A DNA stretch of 64,000 bases from Shewanella nanhaiensis (GCF_019457885.1 NZ_JAHZST010000007.1:186001-250000), one strand, 5' to 3'; shown: positions 35,625 through 45,495, numbered from the stretch's first letter. Notes: generated by a model not told the origin, from the sequence alone. Program-made: numbers and translations.

Positions 35625-35668
35625 ATATTCATTTAATTGATTAGAAAGCTAATCGGTTAAAAAGATAA

Positions 35669-35736
35669 GCAGGCATAACTCAATTGTTTGAGTTGTGACT
35701 GGTAATCAAATAGATTGCTCCCGAGTTCTCCATTTG
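35669..35736 (+). pseudogene. Degenerate tRNA-Thr copy
   Basis: GCAGGCATAACTCAATTG opens a relic homologous to the one at 34789-34856, with the same lost 3' part (CCGAGTTCTCCATTTG). It keeps the context tRNA-Phe, relic, tRNA-Thr, so it was copied with the whole unit. Confidence 0.75.
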
Positions 35737-35745
35737 AAAAGATAA

Positions 35746-35821
<76 letters not shown>

Positions 35822-35828
35822 TATAAGA

Positions 35829-35856
35829 TAGCCCTGACAATGTCGGGGCTTTTTTA
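35829..35856 (+). terminator. Terminator after tRNA-Thr copy 2
   Basis: AGCCCTGACA and TGTCGGGGCT (one G-T pair) are followed by T6. The stem resembles the terminator at 35076-35101 rather than the one after tRNA-Thr copy 1. Confidence 0.9.
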
Positions 35857-35868
35857 TTTCTGTTCTAA

Positions 35869-35963
35869 GCTGGCATAGCACAATTGGTAGAGCAACTGAC
35901 TTAATTTTTCTAAGAGAAGCAGTAGATCTCCCCCATACGAGCTTCGACTCTTGGTGCCGGCAC
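35869..35963 (+). pseudogene. tRNA-Thr-like sequence with insertions
   Basis: Both acceptor strands survive (GCTGGCA/TGCCGGC), and the D arm through ACTGACTT is almost intact. However, about 14 extra bases (TTTTTCTAAGAGAAG region) interrupt the anticodon loop and about 7 more precede the T arm. The 3' end is CACGAG instead of CACCA. It has no usable anticodon, so it is classed as a pseudo-tRNA. Confidence 0.75.
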
Positions 35964-36165
35964 GAGTTTCTCACCTCTTAATAAAGAGTTCTAGAGTGAT
36001 TTAGCCACTCTTAAAGCAACCCAAAATAGTTCAGTTCACAAAGCAACTAACTGACTCTATTCTAAACTCTGTCTACGCTAAACTACCCAGTTTAAAAACG
36101 TAATTTCCAAGATGGGCTACAAATCCTTACTAAGAGCTGTGCATCTCTTAGTAATACATGAGACA
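35964..36165. other. Intergenic with a further tRNA-Thr scrap and an inverted repeat
   Basis: AATAGTTCAGTTCACAAAGC around 36015-36034 recalls the D arm of tRNA-Thr and is followed by a diverged ACTGACT. A perfect 10-bp inverted repeat, TTACTAAGAG and CTCTTAGTAA, lies at 36127-36154 with an 8-base loop. No coding frame was found. Confidence 0.45.
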
Positions 36166-36191
36166 TAAAAAAAGGAGCCTTAAGGCTCCTT
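36166..36191 (-). terminator. Terminator of nagP
   Basis: AAGGAGCC (36172-36179) and GGCTCCTT (36184-36191) with a TTAA loop are followed on the minus strand by a run of seven Ts. Confidence 0.9.
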
Positions 36192-36211
36192 CTTACTTTA
36201 GCGCAATAAAA

Positions 36212-37519
36212 TTACTTCCAGCTTTTCATCTTATAGCCTTTAACGGCATAGAACAGGATAAATAGGTAACAAGGCAGCATCACCATATACCCGCCCTGCT
36301 GGCCAAGAGATGAGACTGAGCTGGTTAATCCCCAAAATAGCGGACCAAACGCACCACCAGCAATCCCCATAACCAAAAGTGCTGAACCAGTGCTGGTTAA
36401 TTTACCCATACCTGACAATGCAAGCGGCCACACTGCAGGCCACACGATTGCGTTAGCTAAACCTAAGAAAGCAATCATTAGCAAGGTATCAGGCAGCTGA
36501 GCACCACCAAAGGGAACTAATAAGGTATTAGCGATTGCGTAGGACTCATTGTCACCAAAGACAATGCCTATAGTGAGGATGACACCTAAAATAGCTGAGA
36601 TCATTAGCGCTTTCGGTTGAGAGATAAAACGCGGAATAGTCAAAATACCTAAGGTGTAGCCCAGTACCATACAGATCATGGTATATGAGGTCATCACACC
36701 ATAACTTTCGATGCCTAATGAAAGCGCAAATGTACCTATGGTATCACCTGCGATCACCTCTACAGCTACATAGAAGAATAACGCTACAACACCAAAAGCA
36801 AGGTTCGGGTGAGAGAGTGCCTCTTTAATCTGTCCCTTGTTATTTGTTTGCTCGCCTTCATCTTCATCAGTTAGCTCAGGCAGAGGTGACTTCTTAACCA
36901 CCAATGCCAATAAACCGATAAATAACGCCATGCCTAAATAGGGAAGTACCAGCCCATTAGCCATCTCATCTATCTGAGCAGATGTTAACTCAGTGCCAAC
37001 CCTATCTTTAAAACTATTGAGAATAAGCGCACTGAATACTAAAGGAGCAATAACGCCAGCTCCTTTATTCAGAATCCCCATGACACTAACACGTGCAGCG
37101 GCAGACTCCTCAGGACCAATTCGAACAACATAAGGATTAACCGCAGTTTGCAGTAATGTCTGCCCCGCCCCCATCACAAGCTGAGCAAAAAGAAACAGAG
37201 CGAATATCTGTGTCTTAGCCGCTGGAATAAATAACAAGCCAGCAAGCATCATGACCCCCATGCCTAGCGCCATGCCGTTCTTATAACCTACTTTTCTAAT
37301 CAACCATGCAGATGGAAGTGCAGTAAACGTCACTGCTATGTAGAAGGAGAAGAGGATAAGAGAGGCTTGAAGTGGGGTGAGCTGGAGGATCTGTTTCAGG
37401 TATGGCATCAACGAGCCATTGAGCCAGGTCGCGAATCCCAATACGAAAAATAGCACAGCCACTATTGTCATAGGGATAATACTGCTGCGCTTATTGTCAC
37501 TATTTAATGTCATTTCCAT
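36212..37519 (-). CDS. nagP: N-acetylglucosamine permease NagP (FHS/MFS family)
   Basis: The 435-residue twelve-helix MFS transporter belongs to the fucose-galactose-glucose:H+ symporter group. NagP is the Shewanella/Xanthomonas GlcNAc permease that replaces a PTS. The N-terminal helix VLFFVLGFATWLNGSLMPYL and the motif GAGQTLLQTAVNPYVVRIGP are typical of this branch. The motif VRKxGYKxG is seen as LIRKVGYKNGMALGMG. Its own NagR-type palindrome lies 153 bases upstream at 37672. It is the last gene of the nagK-nagA-nagX-nagP series on the minus strand but probably has its own promoter. Confidence 0.92.
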   Translation of the reverse strand: MEMTLNSDNKRSSIIPMTIVAVLFFVLGFATWLNGSLMPYLKQILQLTPLQASLILFSFYIAVTFTALPSAWLIRKVGYKNGMALGMGVMMLAGLLFIPAAKTQIFALFLFAQLVMGAGQTLLQTAVNPYVVRIGPEESAAARVSVMGILNKGAGVIAPLVFSALILNSFKDRVGTELTSAQIDEMANGLVLPYLGMALFIGLLALVVKKSPLPELTDEDEGEQTNNKGQIKEALSHPNLAFGVVALFFYVAVEVIAGDTIGTFALSLGIESYGVMTSYTMICMVLGYTLGILTIPRFISQPKALMISAILGVILTIGIVFGDNESYAIANTLLVPFGGAQLPDTLLMIAFLGLANAIVWPAVWPLALSGMGKLTSTGSALLVMGIAGGAFGPLFWGLTSSVSSLGQQGGYMVMLPCYLFILFYAVKGYKMKSWK

Positions 37520-37671
37520 AAGCCTACTTCTTATAATATTTTTAAGTTCTGATACCTAATCTAAGGAGATATCACTTTTATAGGTTCTGTAGTCAAAAAG
37601 GCCTTCAAAATACACTATTTTGTGCAAAGCAAACAGACCTTGTTTCATTGATGTTAAAACAATAAAGCAAA

Positions 37672-37689
37672 AAAGACAACGCTGTCATT
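37672..37689. promoter_or_regulatory. NagR operator upstream of nagP
   Basis: AAAGACAACGCTGTCATT shares the 12-base core GACARCGYTGTC with four other sites in this locus. The centred CG and pseudo-palindrome are typical of LacI-family operators, and the only LacI-family gene in the window is nagR. Confidence 0.85.
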
Positions 37690-37755
37690 TTGTATTTGAA
37701 ACTAATTTAAGCTAAATGACCGTTATCAATAACGAAAGCTGCCATCTCATTTAAT

Positions 37756-38892
37756 TTAAACTTTTACGAACACTCCCCGCTTATACATCCAAAAAAGAAG
37801 AAGCCACTGTACAAGTAGCAAGCAGATCGCAGCCATCAAAGCTTGTGCTGAAGATGGGAAAGCATTCACCACACCTCCAAAGAGGCTTTGGGCTGTGTAC
37901 TTCCAATCGATCAAACTGGATGCGAGATAGATGATAATAGCATTGCAGCCAATCACCACAAATGGGAATGCAGCTTTCTGCCACTTTAAAACATCTACAA
38001 CAGCATAAAACACTGCAAGTAAAATCATGCTCCAACCTGTTGTCACTAAAACAAAAGAGCTGGTCCATAGATCTTTATTAACAGGAATAACAAGGTTTAA
38101 CAGCCAACCACAACCAAGCACTAACGCTCCTGTGATCAACATAATCAAAACCTTATACCACTCCCCTTTTGCATGTTCTTTGACAATAAAGTGGCCAACA
38201 AATACGCCAGCCATTGCATTAGCTATCGCAGGAAATGTAGATAGTATCCCTTCAGGGTCTAGAGCTCGATTCTGATAAGTGATGCCAGGGAGAAGATGAG
38301 TATCAACATAAGCATTAATTGACCCTTCAGGGCTAAAAACACCCGCCCCATATCCGGGGACAGGGATAAGCAGTTGCGCCAAACCGTAAAACACTAAAAT
38401 TCCAAGCGTCACTAAAACCTGAGTTCGGAAGCTAGTATGCCAAACCAACATGGCAGCAAAGAACCAGGCAAATGCAATTCTTCCTAAAACACTGGCATAA
38501 CGTACCTCATCGATTGCAACGGGTGCACCAGTTCCCCAGCCATGATTATAAAGAACACCAAAGAACAGCAGTAGTAATAGACGTTTCACAGAGTGCTTAT
38601 ACAAAGGCATTCTTTGTGCCATTGGCAACTTATCTAATCGTTTAGGGGATAGGCCCAGAGCAACGCCGGAAAGAAAGATAAAAAGCGGGAAGATAAGATC
38701 GTAGAAGGTAAAGCCATGCCATTGACAGTGGTGCATCTGTGCGTCTGCCCATTGCCATCCATGCCACCCAGTCCAGAGAAGTAAGCCAGCAAAAAGTGCC
38801 TCACCACCCAATATCCAAAACATATCGAAGCCTCTAAGAGCGTCGAGTGACATCAATCTTCTTTTTGGGGTCTTAGCTTCAGTCGCTTCCAT
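37756..38892 (-). CDS. nagX: NagX, HGSNAT/DUF5009-type membrane protein
   Basis: The 378-residue protein has about ten transmembrane helices. The family signature is at the start: MSLDALRGFDMFWILGGEAL, with the later QMHHCQWHGFTFYDLIFPLF and IFLSGVALGLSPKR. It is related to lysosomal heparan-alpha-glucosaminide N-acetyltransferase. In Shewanella it is a constant member of the GlcNAc cluster and has been named NagX. A role in uptake or acetyl transfer of amino sugars is proposed but not shown. It lies 107 bases downstream of nagA on the same strand. Confidence 0.9.
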   Translation of the reverse strand: MEATEAKTPKRRLMSLDALRGFDMFWILGGEALFAGLLLWTGWHGWQWADAQMHHCQWHGFTFYDLIFPLFIFLSGVALGLSPKRLDKLPMAQRMPLYKHSVKRLLLLLFFGVLYNHGWGTGAPVAIDEVRYASVLGRIAFAWFFAAMLVWHTSFRTQVLVTLGILVFYGLAQLLIPVPGYGAGVFSPEGSINAYVDTHLLPGITYQNRALDPEGILSTFPAIANAMAGVFVGHFIVKEHAKGEWYKVLIMLITGALVLGCGWLLNLVIPVNKDLWTSSFVLVTTGWSMILLAVFYAVVDVLKWQKAAFPFVVIGCNAIIIYLASSLIDWKYTAQSLFGGVVNAFPSSAQALMAAICLLLVQWLLLFWMYKRGVFVKV

Positions 38893-38999
38893 AACCTCTT
38901 ACCTATTTTATTATTATTTTAGTTTTGTATTTTCTATAGCATAAAGCCCCAACAGCAAGACCATTGAGGCTTAAGTATCTATATTATATATTATTAGTA

Positions 39000-40130
39000 C
39001 TAAAAAACACGCGAGCCTGCTATATAGGTTTGCTCTGCAAAAATATCATTATTAAGCAAAACAAAATCGGCTCTACTACCAAGAGTTAAGGCTCCTTGTT
39101 GCTTCTCAAGCCCCAAGAACTCAGCAGGATAGAGAGAGGCCATTCTCACCGCTTCATCTAAGCTCAAACCTAGCATATTCACAGTATTTCTAACTGCACC
39201 AGCCATATCTAAGACGCAACCTGCGAGCTCACCAGTTACCGCATTTAACCTGTCACCTTGGCGGATAACTTGTGTACCAAAAAGCTCAAAACTGGCCTCA
39301 TCATCAAGACCAACTGGTGGCATAGCATCTGTCACCAGCATCACCTTACCTTTAGGTTTTGCATAGATAGCCACCCGAGCAGCAGCGCTATGAACATGAT
39401 GACCGTCGACAATCAAACCACACCAGGCATCGCGGCTCTCAATTGCGGCGCCAACCACTCCAGGCTCACGAGAACCAAAAGGGGACATGGCATTAAATAG
39501 ATGAGTAAAACCTGTAGCCCCAGCTTCCAGTGCTGCAACAACGGTTTCATAATCGGCGTTTGAGTGACCCAAACACACTTTTACATCAGCAGCCACTAAC
39601 GCTTTTATCACCTCTACAGAAACATTTTCTGGTGCCAACGTCACTAGCTTAGTACCTAAGTCGTTTCGGCAAAAAACCTCCAACTCGGCATCAGAGATAC
39701 GACGAATATGGGATTGAGGATGTACCCCTTTTTTTGGAACAGATAGGTGCGGTCCCTCAAAGTGTACCCCTAAAACCCCTGCACTCCCTTTATCTATAGA
39801 CGCAGCAACGGAATCGGCCGCGCGACGCATGACATCAATATCATCGGTTATCAAGGTAGGTAAGAAGCCCGTAGTACCAAACTTTGCGTGCGCAGCGCCA
39901 ATTGTTTCAATACACTCAACTGAGGTATCTGAGTTTAACAAGGCCCCACCACCGCCATTGACCTGCACATCAATAAAGCCAGGAGCAAGAGTACCGTCGA
40001 GCTTAACTTCATTGGCTCCTGCTACAGTATCAAAAGCGAGTATATGGCCATCTTCAACAGTGATTGGATGGTTGTGATGAAAATCTTTACCATCGAAAAC
40101 TTGTTGTGTAATAAACGTTTGTTTCATCAT
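39000..40130 (-). CDS. nagA: N-acetylglucosamine-6-phosphate deacetylase
   Basis: The enzyme converts GlcNAc-6-P to glucosamine-6-P and acetate. It is a metal-dependent amidohydrolase TIM barrel. Motifs are LAPGFIDVQVNGGGGALLNS, LGVHFEGPHLSVPKKGVHPQ (metal Glu), VCLGHSNADYETV and GFTHLFNAMSPFGSREPGVV (His ligands), and VMLVTDAMPPVG with the catalytic Asp. The length of 376 is usual. Met2 (40127) is an alternative start. It is the second gene of the nagK-nagA-nagX unit, 57 bases after nagK. Confidence 0.95.
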   Translation of the reverse strand: MMKQTFITQQVFDGKDFHHNHPITVEDGHILAFDTVAGANEVKLDGTLAPGFIDVQVNGGGGALLNSDTSVECIETIGAAHAKFGTTGFLPTLITDDIDVMRRAADSVAASIDKGSAGVLGVHFEGPHLSVPKKGVHPQSHIRRISDAELEVFCRNDLGTKLVTLAPENVSVEVIKALVAADVKVCLGHSNADYETVVAALEAGATGFTHLFNAMSPFGSREPGVVGAAIESRDAWCGLIVDGHHVHSAAARVAIYAKPKGKVMLVTDAMPPVGLDDEASFELFGTQVIRQGDRLNAVTGELAGCVLDMAGAVRNTVNMLGLSLDEAVRMASLYPAEFLGLEKQQGALTLGSRADFVLLNNDIFAEQTYIAGSRVF

Positions 40131-40187
40131 TTAACTCTCAATTGACTCGATAACTGACATAAACTGTTCTTAGACCAATCGGTGTTA

Positions 40188-41090
40188 CTAGCTAGCCTTA
40201 CCACCAAACTGCTGGCGAGCAAAATAGGTAGCTCCCAACTCTGGTGGAGCTAAAGTCGGTGACAATTTAGTCACAACATCTTTATCTAGCCAAGGCGCCA
40301 ATGGCTCAGCTAAACCACCTATCATAGAAAAACGCGGAGGGTTTATCTCAAAGAGTTTACGCGCAAGTTCACTGATATAAGCAGCTCCCTCTTTGACTAT
40401 CGCCTGCGCCACTTCATCTTGTTGGTTAGCGCACTCAAGCACTATTCGGGCTAACTTAGCGTACACACTGGAACTTTTGCCCGCTAAATTCTCAACAATA
40501 CCTAACGCATCATTGACTTTAAAATGGTTAAGTAATTTTTCAGTTAATATTGTTCTCTCTGCAAAGCCATCTAAGTGAAGTAAGGATTGCTCAGCAGCCT
40601 TTAAACCTAACCAAGCACCACTGCCTTTATCACCTAAAGCAAAACCATGGCCACCGAGACTGATAAATTTGCCATCAACATTAGCGTAACCACATGAGCC
40701 AGTACCAGTGATGATAACGGCCCCTTCACCACCTTTATGGGCACCAATGCAAGCAGTATGAAGATCGCTGGTGACATACATATCAGCAAATGGGTGTTCC
40801 CAATTGACGATATCTTGGTAGAGCCTAGGAACATTCACCCCAGCTAAACCAAGCCCGGCAACTAAATCCTTGCTATCACCTATAGCCATACCAGCATCTT
40901 TCAGTGCAAGTTCAGTAGACAATTGAATTGATTCAAATGTTTGAGATAGACCGTGAAGTGGATTTGCACGCCCAGCTACCCCAGTACCTATTACACCATC
41001 TTCCGCAGAGTAAATCGTTGCACGACACTTACTGCCGCCACCATCAATACCTATAAACAACGGATTCTCCTTCGTCTGGTTCACTATCAT
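40188..41090 (-). CDS. nagK: N-acetylglucosamine kinase (BcrAD/BadFG type)
   Basis: This ATPase-fold kinase phosphorylates GlcNAc entering through NagP. Features are the phosphate-binding loop FIGIDGGGSKCRATI, the second motif VIITGTGSCGYANVDGKFIS, and GGHGFALGDKGSGAWLGLKA. This is not the ROK-type NagK of E. coli; it is the BcrAD_BadFG family enzyme described for Shewanella. ATG 41090 is selected because GAGG lies 6 bases upstream, while ATG 41102 lacks one. It is the first gene of the catabolic unit, and a NagR palindrome is 91 bases upstream. Confidence 0.92.
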   Translation of the reverse strand: MIVNQTKENPLFIGIDGGGSKCRATIYSAEDGVIGTGVAGRANPLHGLSQTFESIQLSTELALKDAGMAIGDSKDLVAGLGLAGVNVPRLYQDIVNWEHPFADMYVTSDLHTACIGAHKGGEGAVIITGTGSCGYANVDGKFISLGGHGFALGDKGSGAWLGLKAAEQSLLHLDGFAERTILTEKLLNHFKVNDALGIVENLAGKSSSVYAKLARIVLECANQQDEVAQAIVKEGAAYISELARKLFEINPPRFSMIGGLAEPLAPWLDKDVVTKLSPTLAPPELGATYFARQQFGGKAS

Positions 41091-41180
41091 GACAGACCTC
41101 ATTCACAGTTCTTTTTCAAAACGCACACTACCAGAATGCCGCTCTGCTCACTGACTAAGTTAATCTCATGTTACAATAAA

Positions 41181-41198
41181 AATGACAGCGTTGTCATT
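41181..41198. promoter_or_regulatory. NagR operator upstream of nagK
   Basis: AATGACAGCGTTGTCATT is palindromic except at the two central variable positions, and shares its core with the four other sites. Confidence 0.88.
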
Positions 41199-41264
41199 TA
41201 CTTTTTATATCAAAAAATTTTAGCGCTAAATATTAGATAAACGAGTATTTAAGAGGCTTAACTG

Positions 41265-41298
41265 AGGTGTGACTTAATCGAGCGACAAAGTCACACCT
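41265..41298 (-). terminator. Hairpin downstream of the hexosaminidase gene
   Basis: AGGTGTGACTT (41265-41275) and AAGTCACACCT (41288-41298) form an 11-bp stem, 13 bases after the stop codon on the minus strand. There is no T-run, so a terminator function is uncertain. Confidence 0.5.
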
Positions 41299-41310
41299 GT
41301 TAGGCATATG

Positions 41311-43977
41311 TTACTTAACCTCTAAAGTTCGTCCCTTCCTCGTTCCATCAGCTGCGAGAGCCCTTACCTCAACCGCCCCTTTAACCGCAACAGGTGACTT
41401 GAACACCTTCCACTTGCCACCGTCTATTCGATACTCAATCTTAAGTCCAGGATAGATGATGTTAGTATGAAGCTCACCTTCATGAATATGAGCCCCAACA
41501 GTTGGCACTCGATAATCGATACCAGCCATATCCAGCTTAATGAGCTCTTTTTGCCCTAAAGTGTTAGCAATAACAGCCCACTGTTTAGCCTGACTAGCCC
41601 GCATCTCTTGGGTAAAGAACTCAGTAGTTTGGTTATAGACAGCGCCAGTGTATTGATAAGGCACCTCCCAGCTCGCTTTGTGCCAGGCTTTCTCGGCTAA
41701 AATCAGCAATCTTGGAAAGGTCATATACTCAACCAGTTCATCGCTTCTTAAGGTTTCACTCCAGATCTGCCCCTGTAGCCCGGCAAAGCCTTTACCTTGG
41801 TTAATTGGACCACTGACACGCTTTCCATTGTCATCAAGCTTCTCGGTATCATCAACTTCAAACGCCTGCCCTTGAATATCGGTCCACTGCTCAGCATTTG
41901 CTGGCAAATTATCTGGCATAAAGCCATATAATTTACGCTCATTGGTATTACGGCTAGCCCAGTAGTAGCCATGCTCCTTAGGGTCTGCCTCATAGGGGAA
42001 GTCGAAGTAGAGCATCTCAGGTGTACCTAACACGGCATCCCAGCCAAGGTTCACCTGCTCATGAGCTCGATTATGTCCACCGTGGGATATAACGTCCCAA
42101 AGGTTAGATTGAGACTTTTTCGGCATCATAGAAGGACGTGTATGGCTCATACCATCACTCCAACCGGCAGGCTCAATTCCCTTGTCATTAAGCGTGTTAG
42201 AAACACGCTCAACAAAGTAAGCACCAAGTTCATCAAATGAGGTGACACCTTGTACATTATTCGCTACAAACGCCTTACACTGTGGCGACTCAAGCCAAGC
42301 ACCCGCAGTTTCGTCGGCGCCAATATGATAGAGAGTGAGGGGTTGACCTGCATCCTTATGAAGCTTGGCAATCTCATCAATCACTTTATCAACAAAGTGG
42401 AAAGTCGATTCTAAACAAACATTAAGCGTATTATCGTCATAATACTGAATCGATGAGTAGACAGTTTTATCGTCGGGATCAGTTAACAGGTACTCTTTTG
42501 CGGCCGTTTCATTACCCTCTGCCATAAATTTTTTATAGCGAGCATCCATGGATTTAATTGCAGCTCTAGAGTGGCCCGGCATATCCATCGAGGGGATAAC
42601 TTGGATCTGTCTTGCCGATGCATATTTCAAAATCTCAATATAATCGGCTTTAGTGTAGTAACCACTCACTTCGGTATCTGCTGAAGGTCCACTACCAAGC
42701 TGAGGCAGTAAACAGGTGATTTCACTTATATCATGACAGCGCTTACTGCCAATATCGGTCAACTCAGGTAGACCATCAATCTCCAGACGCCAGCCCTCAT
42801 CATCCGCCATATGCAGATGCAGCTTATTCAGCTTATAAGCCGCCATTTGATCTAACATATCCAGTATCAGCTGCTTAGAGTGAAAATTACGGGAAACATC
42901 GATATGCATACCACGAAAGTCATACCTTGGTGCATCTTCAATCAACATGGTATTAATCGACAGCTCTTGGCTATCAATCAAGCTTGTCAGAGAGGACAGA
43001 CCGTAGGAGAAACCAGCATCATCAGCAGCTGCAAGCTCAATACCTTGCTCTGTGATAGCTAACTGATACGCCCCAGTTTGAGTCGAGTCTTTAAGCGTAT
43101 TAAGCACAACAGGCAAACCTTTATCAGACTCAGTCACGCCAAGTCTAGCGAGTCGCTTTAGTGCAGCATCTATAGGAGGCTTAGCTTGAGCGTTAAGGAT
43201 AAGCTTTATGCCAGCTGCCAATGAAACAGGCCTATTCTCTGATGTGACCTCAACCTTTAGCGGTGTCGGTATGATGGTATTTGTTGCAGCGCCAGCTTGT
43301 AGCTCAACTCCCTGATTCGCTTGAAACAGAACCTCTGGTGTTGCCCACTTTATTAAATCTGTATCACTGCGCTTATATTGAGTTTCAGCATCAGTAAAGT
43401 CTGCAACGTAGGGCCTTAACTCCATGCCTGTCTCGGGATCATGGGTAACGGTCGTACTTTTAATCAATGCGGGAGTTAACTCGCCAGAGACTAAATAATA
43501 GTTTGGCATCGCATCAATTTCAGATAGTTGCCACAGCTCTCCCCTAAAATCGATAGTCTTAGTCTGACCAGCTTTTAAACCAGTAAATGCGGCTGTTGGC
43601 GTGATCTTATGAAGATCCCCCTTTACCCGTGTTATCTCAAACTCTTCGGATAACACCTCTTGCACAGGCCTCATCTGGCTATAGTAGATAGTCCAATCTG
43701 CGCTGGTGAGATCCACTTTAGAGGTTAAATCTATTTGAGCACTAAAGCATCGCCCGTCTACTCCCTCTGTTGGGCAACCTTCGGGAAAATTAGTCAGCAG
43801 TCGATACTTAACATCAAGGGTCTCACCCAGTTGATTTAGTACCGCTTGGGTCATCACCTCAGCGCTTTCAGCTTTGGTTTGCGTGACTGAGCTATTATCA
43901 TTTACCTTACTATTATCGGAGCAGCCACTTGTCGCCAATACCAGAGTAATGGCGGCTGTCAGTAATTTAAGCTTCAT
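41311..43977 (-). CDS. hex: Beta-N-acetylhexosaminidase lipoprotein (GH20)
   Basis: The 888-residue chitobiase splits chitobiose and short chitooligosaccharides to GlcNAc. Its lipobox is TSGC (Cys19). The mature protein follows the chitobiase order. A carbohydrate-binding CHB_HEX-type domain (about 40-190) is followed by the GH20b domain, and the GH20 barrel (about 350-760) contains RGMHIDVSRNFHSKQLILDM and HLHMADDEGWRLEIDGLPEL. The catalytic Asp-Glu pair is in LYHIGADETAGAW. A C-terminal Ig-like domain ends YRIDGGKWKVFKSPVAVKGA. It is 24 bases after the chemoreceptor gene and so probably the third cistron of that operon. Confidence 0.94.
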   Translation of the reverse strand: MKLKLLTAAITLVLATSGCSDNSKVNDNSSVTQTKAESAEVMTQAVLNQLGETLDVKYRLLTNFPEGCPTEGVDGRCFSAQIDLTSKVDLTSADWTIYYSQMRPVQEVLSEEFEITRVKGDLHKITPTAAFTGLKAGQTKTIDFRGELWQLSEIDAMPNYYLVSGELTPALIKSTTVTHDPETGMELRPYVADFTDAETQYKRSDTDLIKWATPEVLFQANQGVELQAGAATNTIIPTPLKVEVTSENRPVSLAAGIKLILNAQAKPPIDAALKRLARLGVTESDKGLPVVLNTLKDSTQTGAYQLAITEQGIELAAADDAGFSYGLSSLTSLIDSQELSINTMLIEDAPRYDFRGMHIDVSRNFHSKQLILDMLDQMAAYKLNKLHLHMADDEGWRLEIDGLPELTDIGSKRCHDISEITCLLPQLGSGPSADTEVSGYYTKADYIEILKYASARQIQVIPSMDMPGHSRAAIKSMDARYKKFMAEGNETAAKEYLLTDPDDKTVYSSIQYYDDNTLNVCLESTFHFVDKVIDEIAKLHKDAGQPLTLYHIGADETAGAWLESPQCKAFVANNVQGVTSFDELGAYFVERVSNTLNDKGIEPAGWSDGMSHTRPSMMPKKSQSNLWDVISHGGHNRAHEQVNLGWDAVLGTPEMLYFDFPYEADPKEHGYYWASRNTNERKLYGFMPDNLPANAEQWTDIQGQAFEVDDTEKLDDNGKRVSGPINQGKGFAGLQGQIWSETLRSDELVEYMTFPRLLILAEKAWHKASWEVPYQYTGAVYNQTTEFFTQEMRASQAKQWAVIANTLGQKELIKLDMAGIDYRVPTVGAHIHEGELHTNIIYPGLKIEYRIDGGKWKVFKSPVAVKGAVEVRALAADGTRKGRTLEVK

Positions 43978-44001
43978 TGTATTCCTCTATTATTATTTTT
44001 A

Positions 44002-45495
44002 TCATCCCTGCAAACGGAATGAACCAACCAAAGCCCGCAATCTTTCCCCTTGGTGGAACAAACGCTCGCTCGACTCTGCGAGTTGCTCGCTGTCGAGTGA
44101 AGCCGAACCTGAGACTGTGGCCAAATCATTTAAATTTTTCGAAATATCATCTGTGACATAAGTTTGCTCACCAGCGGCCTCGGCAACTTCAAGATTCATA
44201 TTACTGATATTAGAGACTAAATTAGTCACATTACTCAATATTAATTTGATCTCTTCTGAATGACTAACCGCTTCAGCAGATAGAGTTTGACTCGCTTGCA
44301 TCACTGACACAGTCTCATCAACTCCCGTTTGTACCTGCTGGATCATCTTCTGTATCTCACCCGTAGCTTGCTGCGTTCTGCTTGCAAGTGTCCTCACCTC
44401 ATCAGCAACAACAGCAAAACCACGTCCCTGCTCACCGGCTCTTGCTGCTTCAATAGCTGCATTTAGCGCAAGCAGGTTTGTCTGCTCAGCGATGGCATTA
44501 ATCACCACCACAACTTCATCGATTCTTTGGGTCTCCTGCTGCAACTCCTGTACAGCGACGACAGAGCGGGAAAGTTCATCCGCGAGTCGATTACTCACCT
44601 CTAAACCTAAATCAAACTGCTGTTGGCTATTATCCACCTCTTTATCAGCCAAACCGGTAGCTTCTGCCGTTGAGCTGGCATTTTTTGCCACTTCATTGGC
44701 ACTTGAATTTAGTTGAGTAACAGCAGCAACCGCAGCTTCTGTCTCTTTTAATTGAGATTGAACACGATGATTATTGTTTTTAGAAAGCTCGCCTAATGAA
44801 GATGCATCTTGGAGGATCTGCTCAGATGTCTCGTTGACCTTAGAGATGGTGCCATGTATTTTTGCTACGAAACCATTAAAAGCTGTGGCAAGTTGACCTA
44901 TCTCATCATTACTCTCTACTGGTAACTTATGGCTTAAATCGCCATCACCGGAGGCTATTTCCTCCATCACAGCCGATACATGAACCAATGGAGTGATAAC
45001 TAACCGCTTTAGAATAATAAAGATAAATAGTTGACTGAGAAGTAAAATAACTAGAGCTTGAAAGAAATAACTTAATTTAAGCTGATTCAATGCCTCTGTG
45101 ATTGGAGCTGAAGAGAAACTCACCGTCAGCTCTCCGGTCGGTTTATTGTTTGTGGTGAATGCCAGCTTATCAGAAGTCACCGCTTTAGGATCTACAGGCG
45201 TGCTTTGTTTACTGTCACCAAGCATCTTACCTCTATGATCTTTAATCGTTATCTCATATATTTTTTCAGAGGCAAGCATGACAGATAAAACCGCGTCTAT
45301 CTGTTCAAAGTCATAGTTAAATACAGGCTGAGCCAATGTCACTTCAAGGCTGGCTAAAGTATTACCCTTATACTCATTAAAATTAGTTTCTAATCGGTTA
45401 GCCTCAACCATGTAAGCGAGGGAAAACAAAACACTGACAACAACAAAAAGAGCACCAGCTAGCCCTATCTGTACCTTAATAGACAAACTATTCAT
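44002..45495 (-). CDS. Methyl-accepting chemotaxis protein
   Basis: The chemoreceptor of about 497 residues has TM1 (about 8-30), a short periplasmic domain of about 130 residues, TM2, a HAMP domain ([20 protein letters not shown]) and a long coiled-coil signalling domain. The hairpin tip [20 protein letters not shown] and the following [20 protein letters not shown] are canonical. The start is ATG 45495, which overlaps the last 8 bases of the binding-protein gene. GGGGAAGGGCG within that gene supplies the ribosome binding site. In Shewanella a chemoreceptor belongs to the GlcNAc regulon (mcp-nag), and position and operator fit that role. Confidence 0.9.
   Translation of the reverse strand: MNSLSIKVQIGLAGALFVVVSVLFSLAYMVEANRLETNFNEYKGNTLASLEVTLAQPVFNYDFEQIDAVLSVMLASEKIYEITIKDHRGKMLGDSKQSTPVDPKAVTSDKLAFTTNNKPTGELTVSFSSAPITEALNQLKLSYFFQALVILLLSQLFIFIILKRLVITPLVHVSAVMEEIASGDGDLSHKLPVESNDEIGQLATAFNGFVAKIHGTISKVNETSEQILQDASSLGELSKNNNHRVQSQLKETEAAVAAVTQLNSSANEVAKNASSTAEATGLADKEVDNSQQQFDLGLEVSNRLADELSRSVVAVQELQQETQRIDEVVVVINAIAEQTNLLALNAAIEAARAGEQGRGFAVVADEVRTLASRTQQATGEIQKMIQQVQTGVDETVSVMQASQTLSAEAVSHSEEIKLILSNVTNLVSNISNMNLEVAEAAGEQTYVTDDISKNLNDLATVSGSASLDSEQLAESSERLFHQGERLRALVGSFRLQG

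Noticed and set aside
41748-41993. Minus-strand open frame inside the hexosaminidase gene
   Set aside because: It is a different-phase shadow in a gene whose frame, motifs and length are complete.
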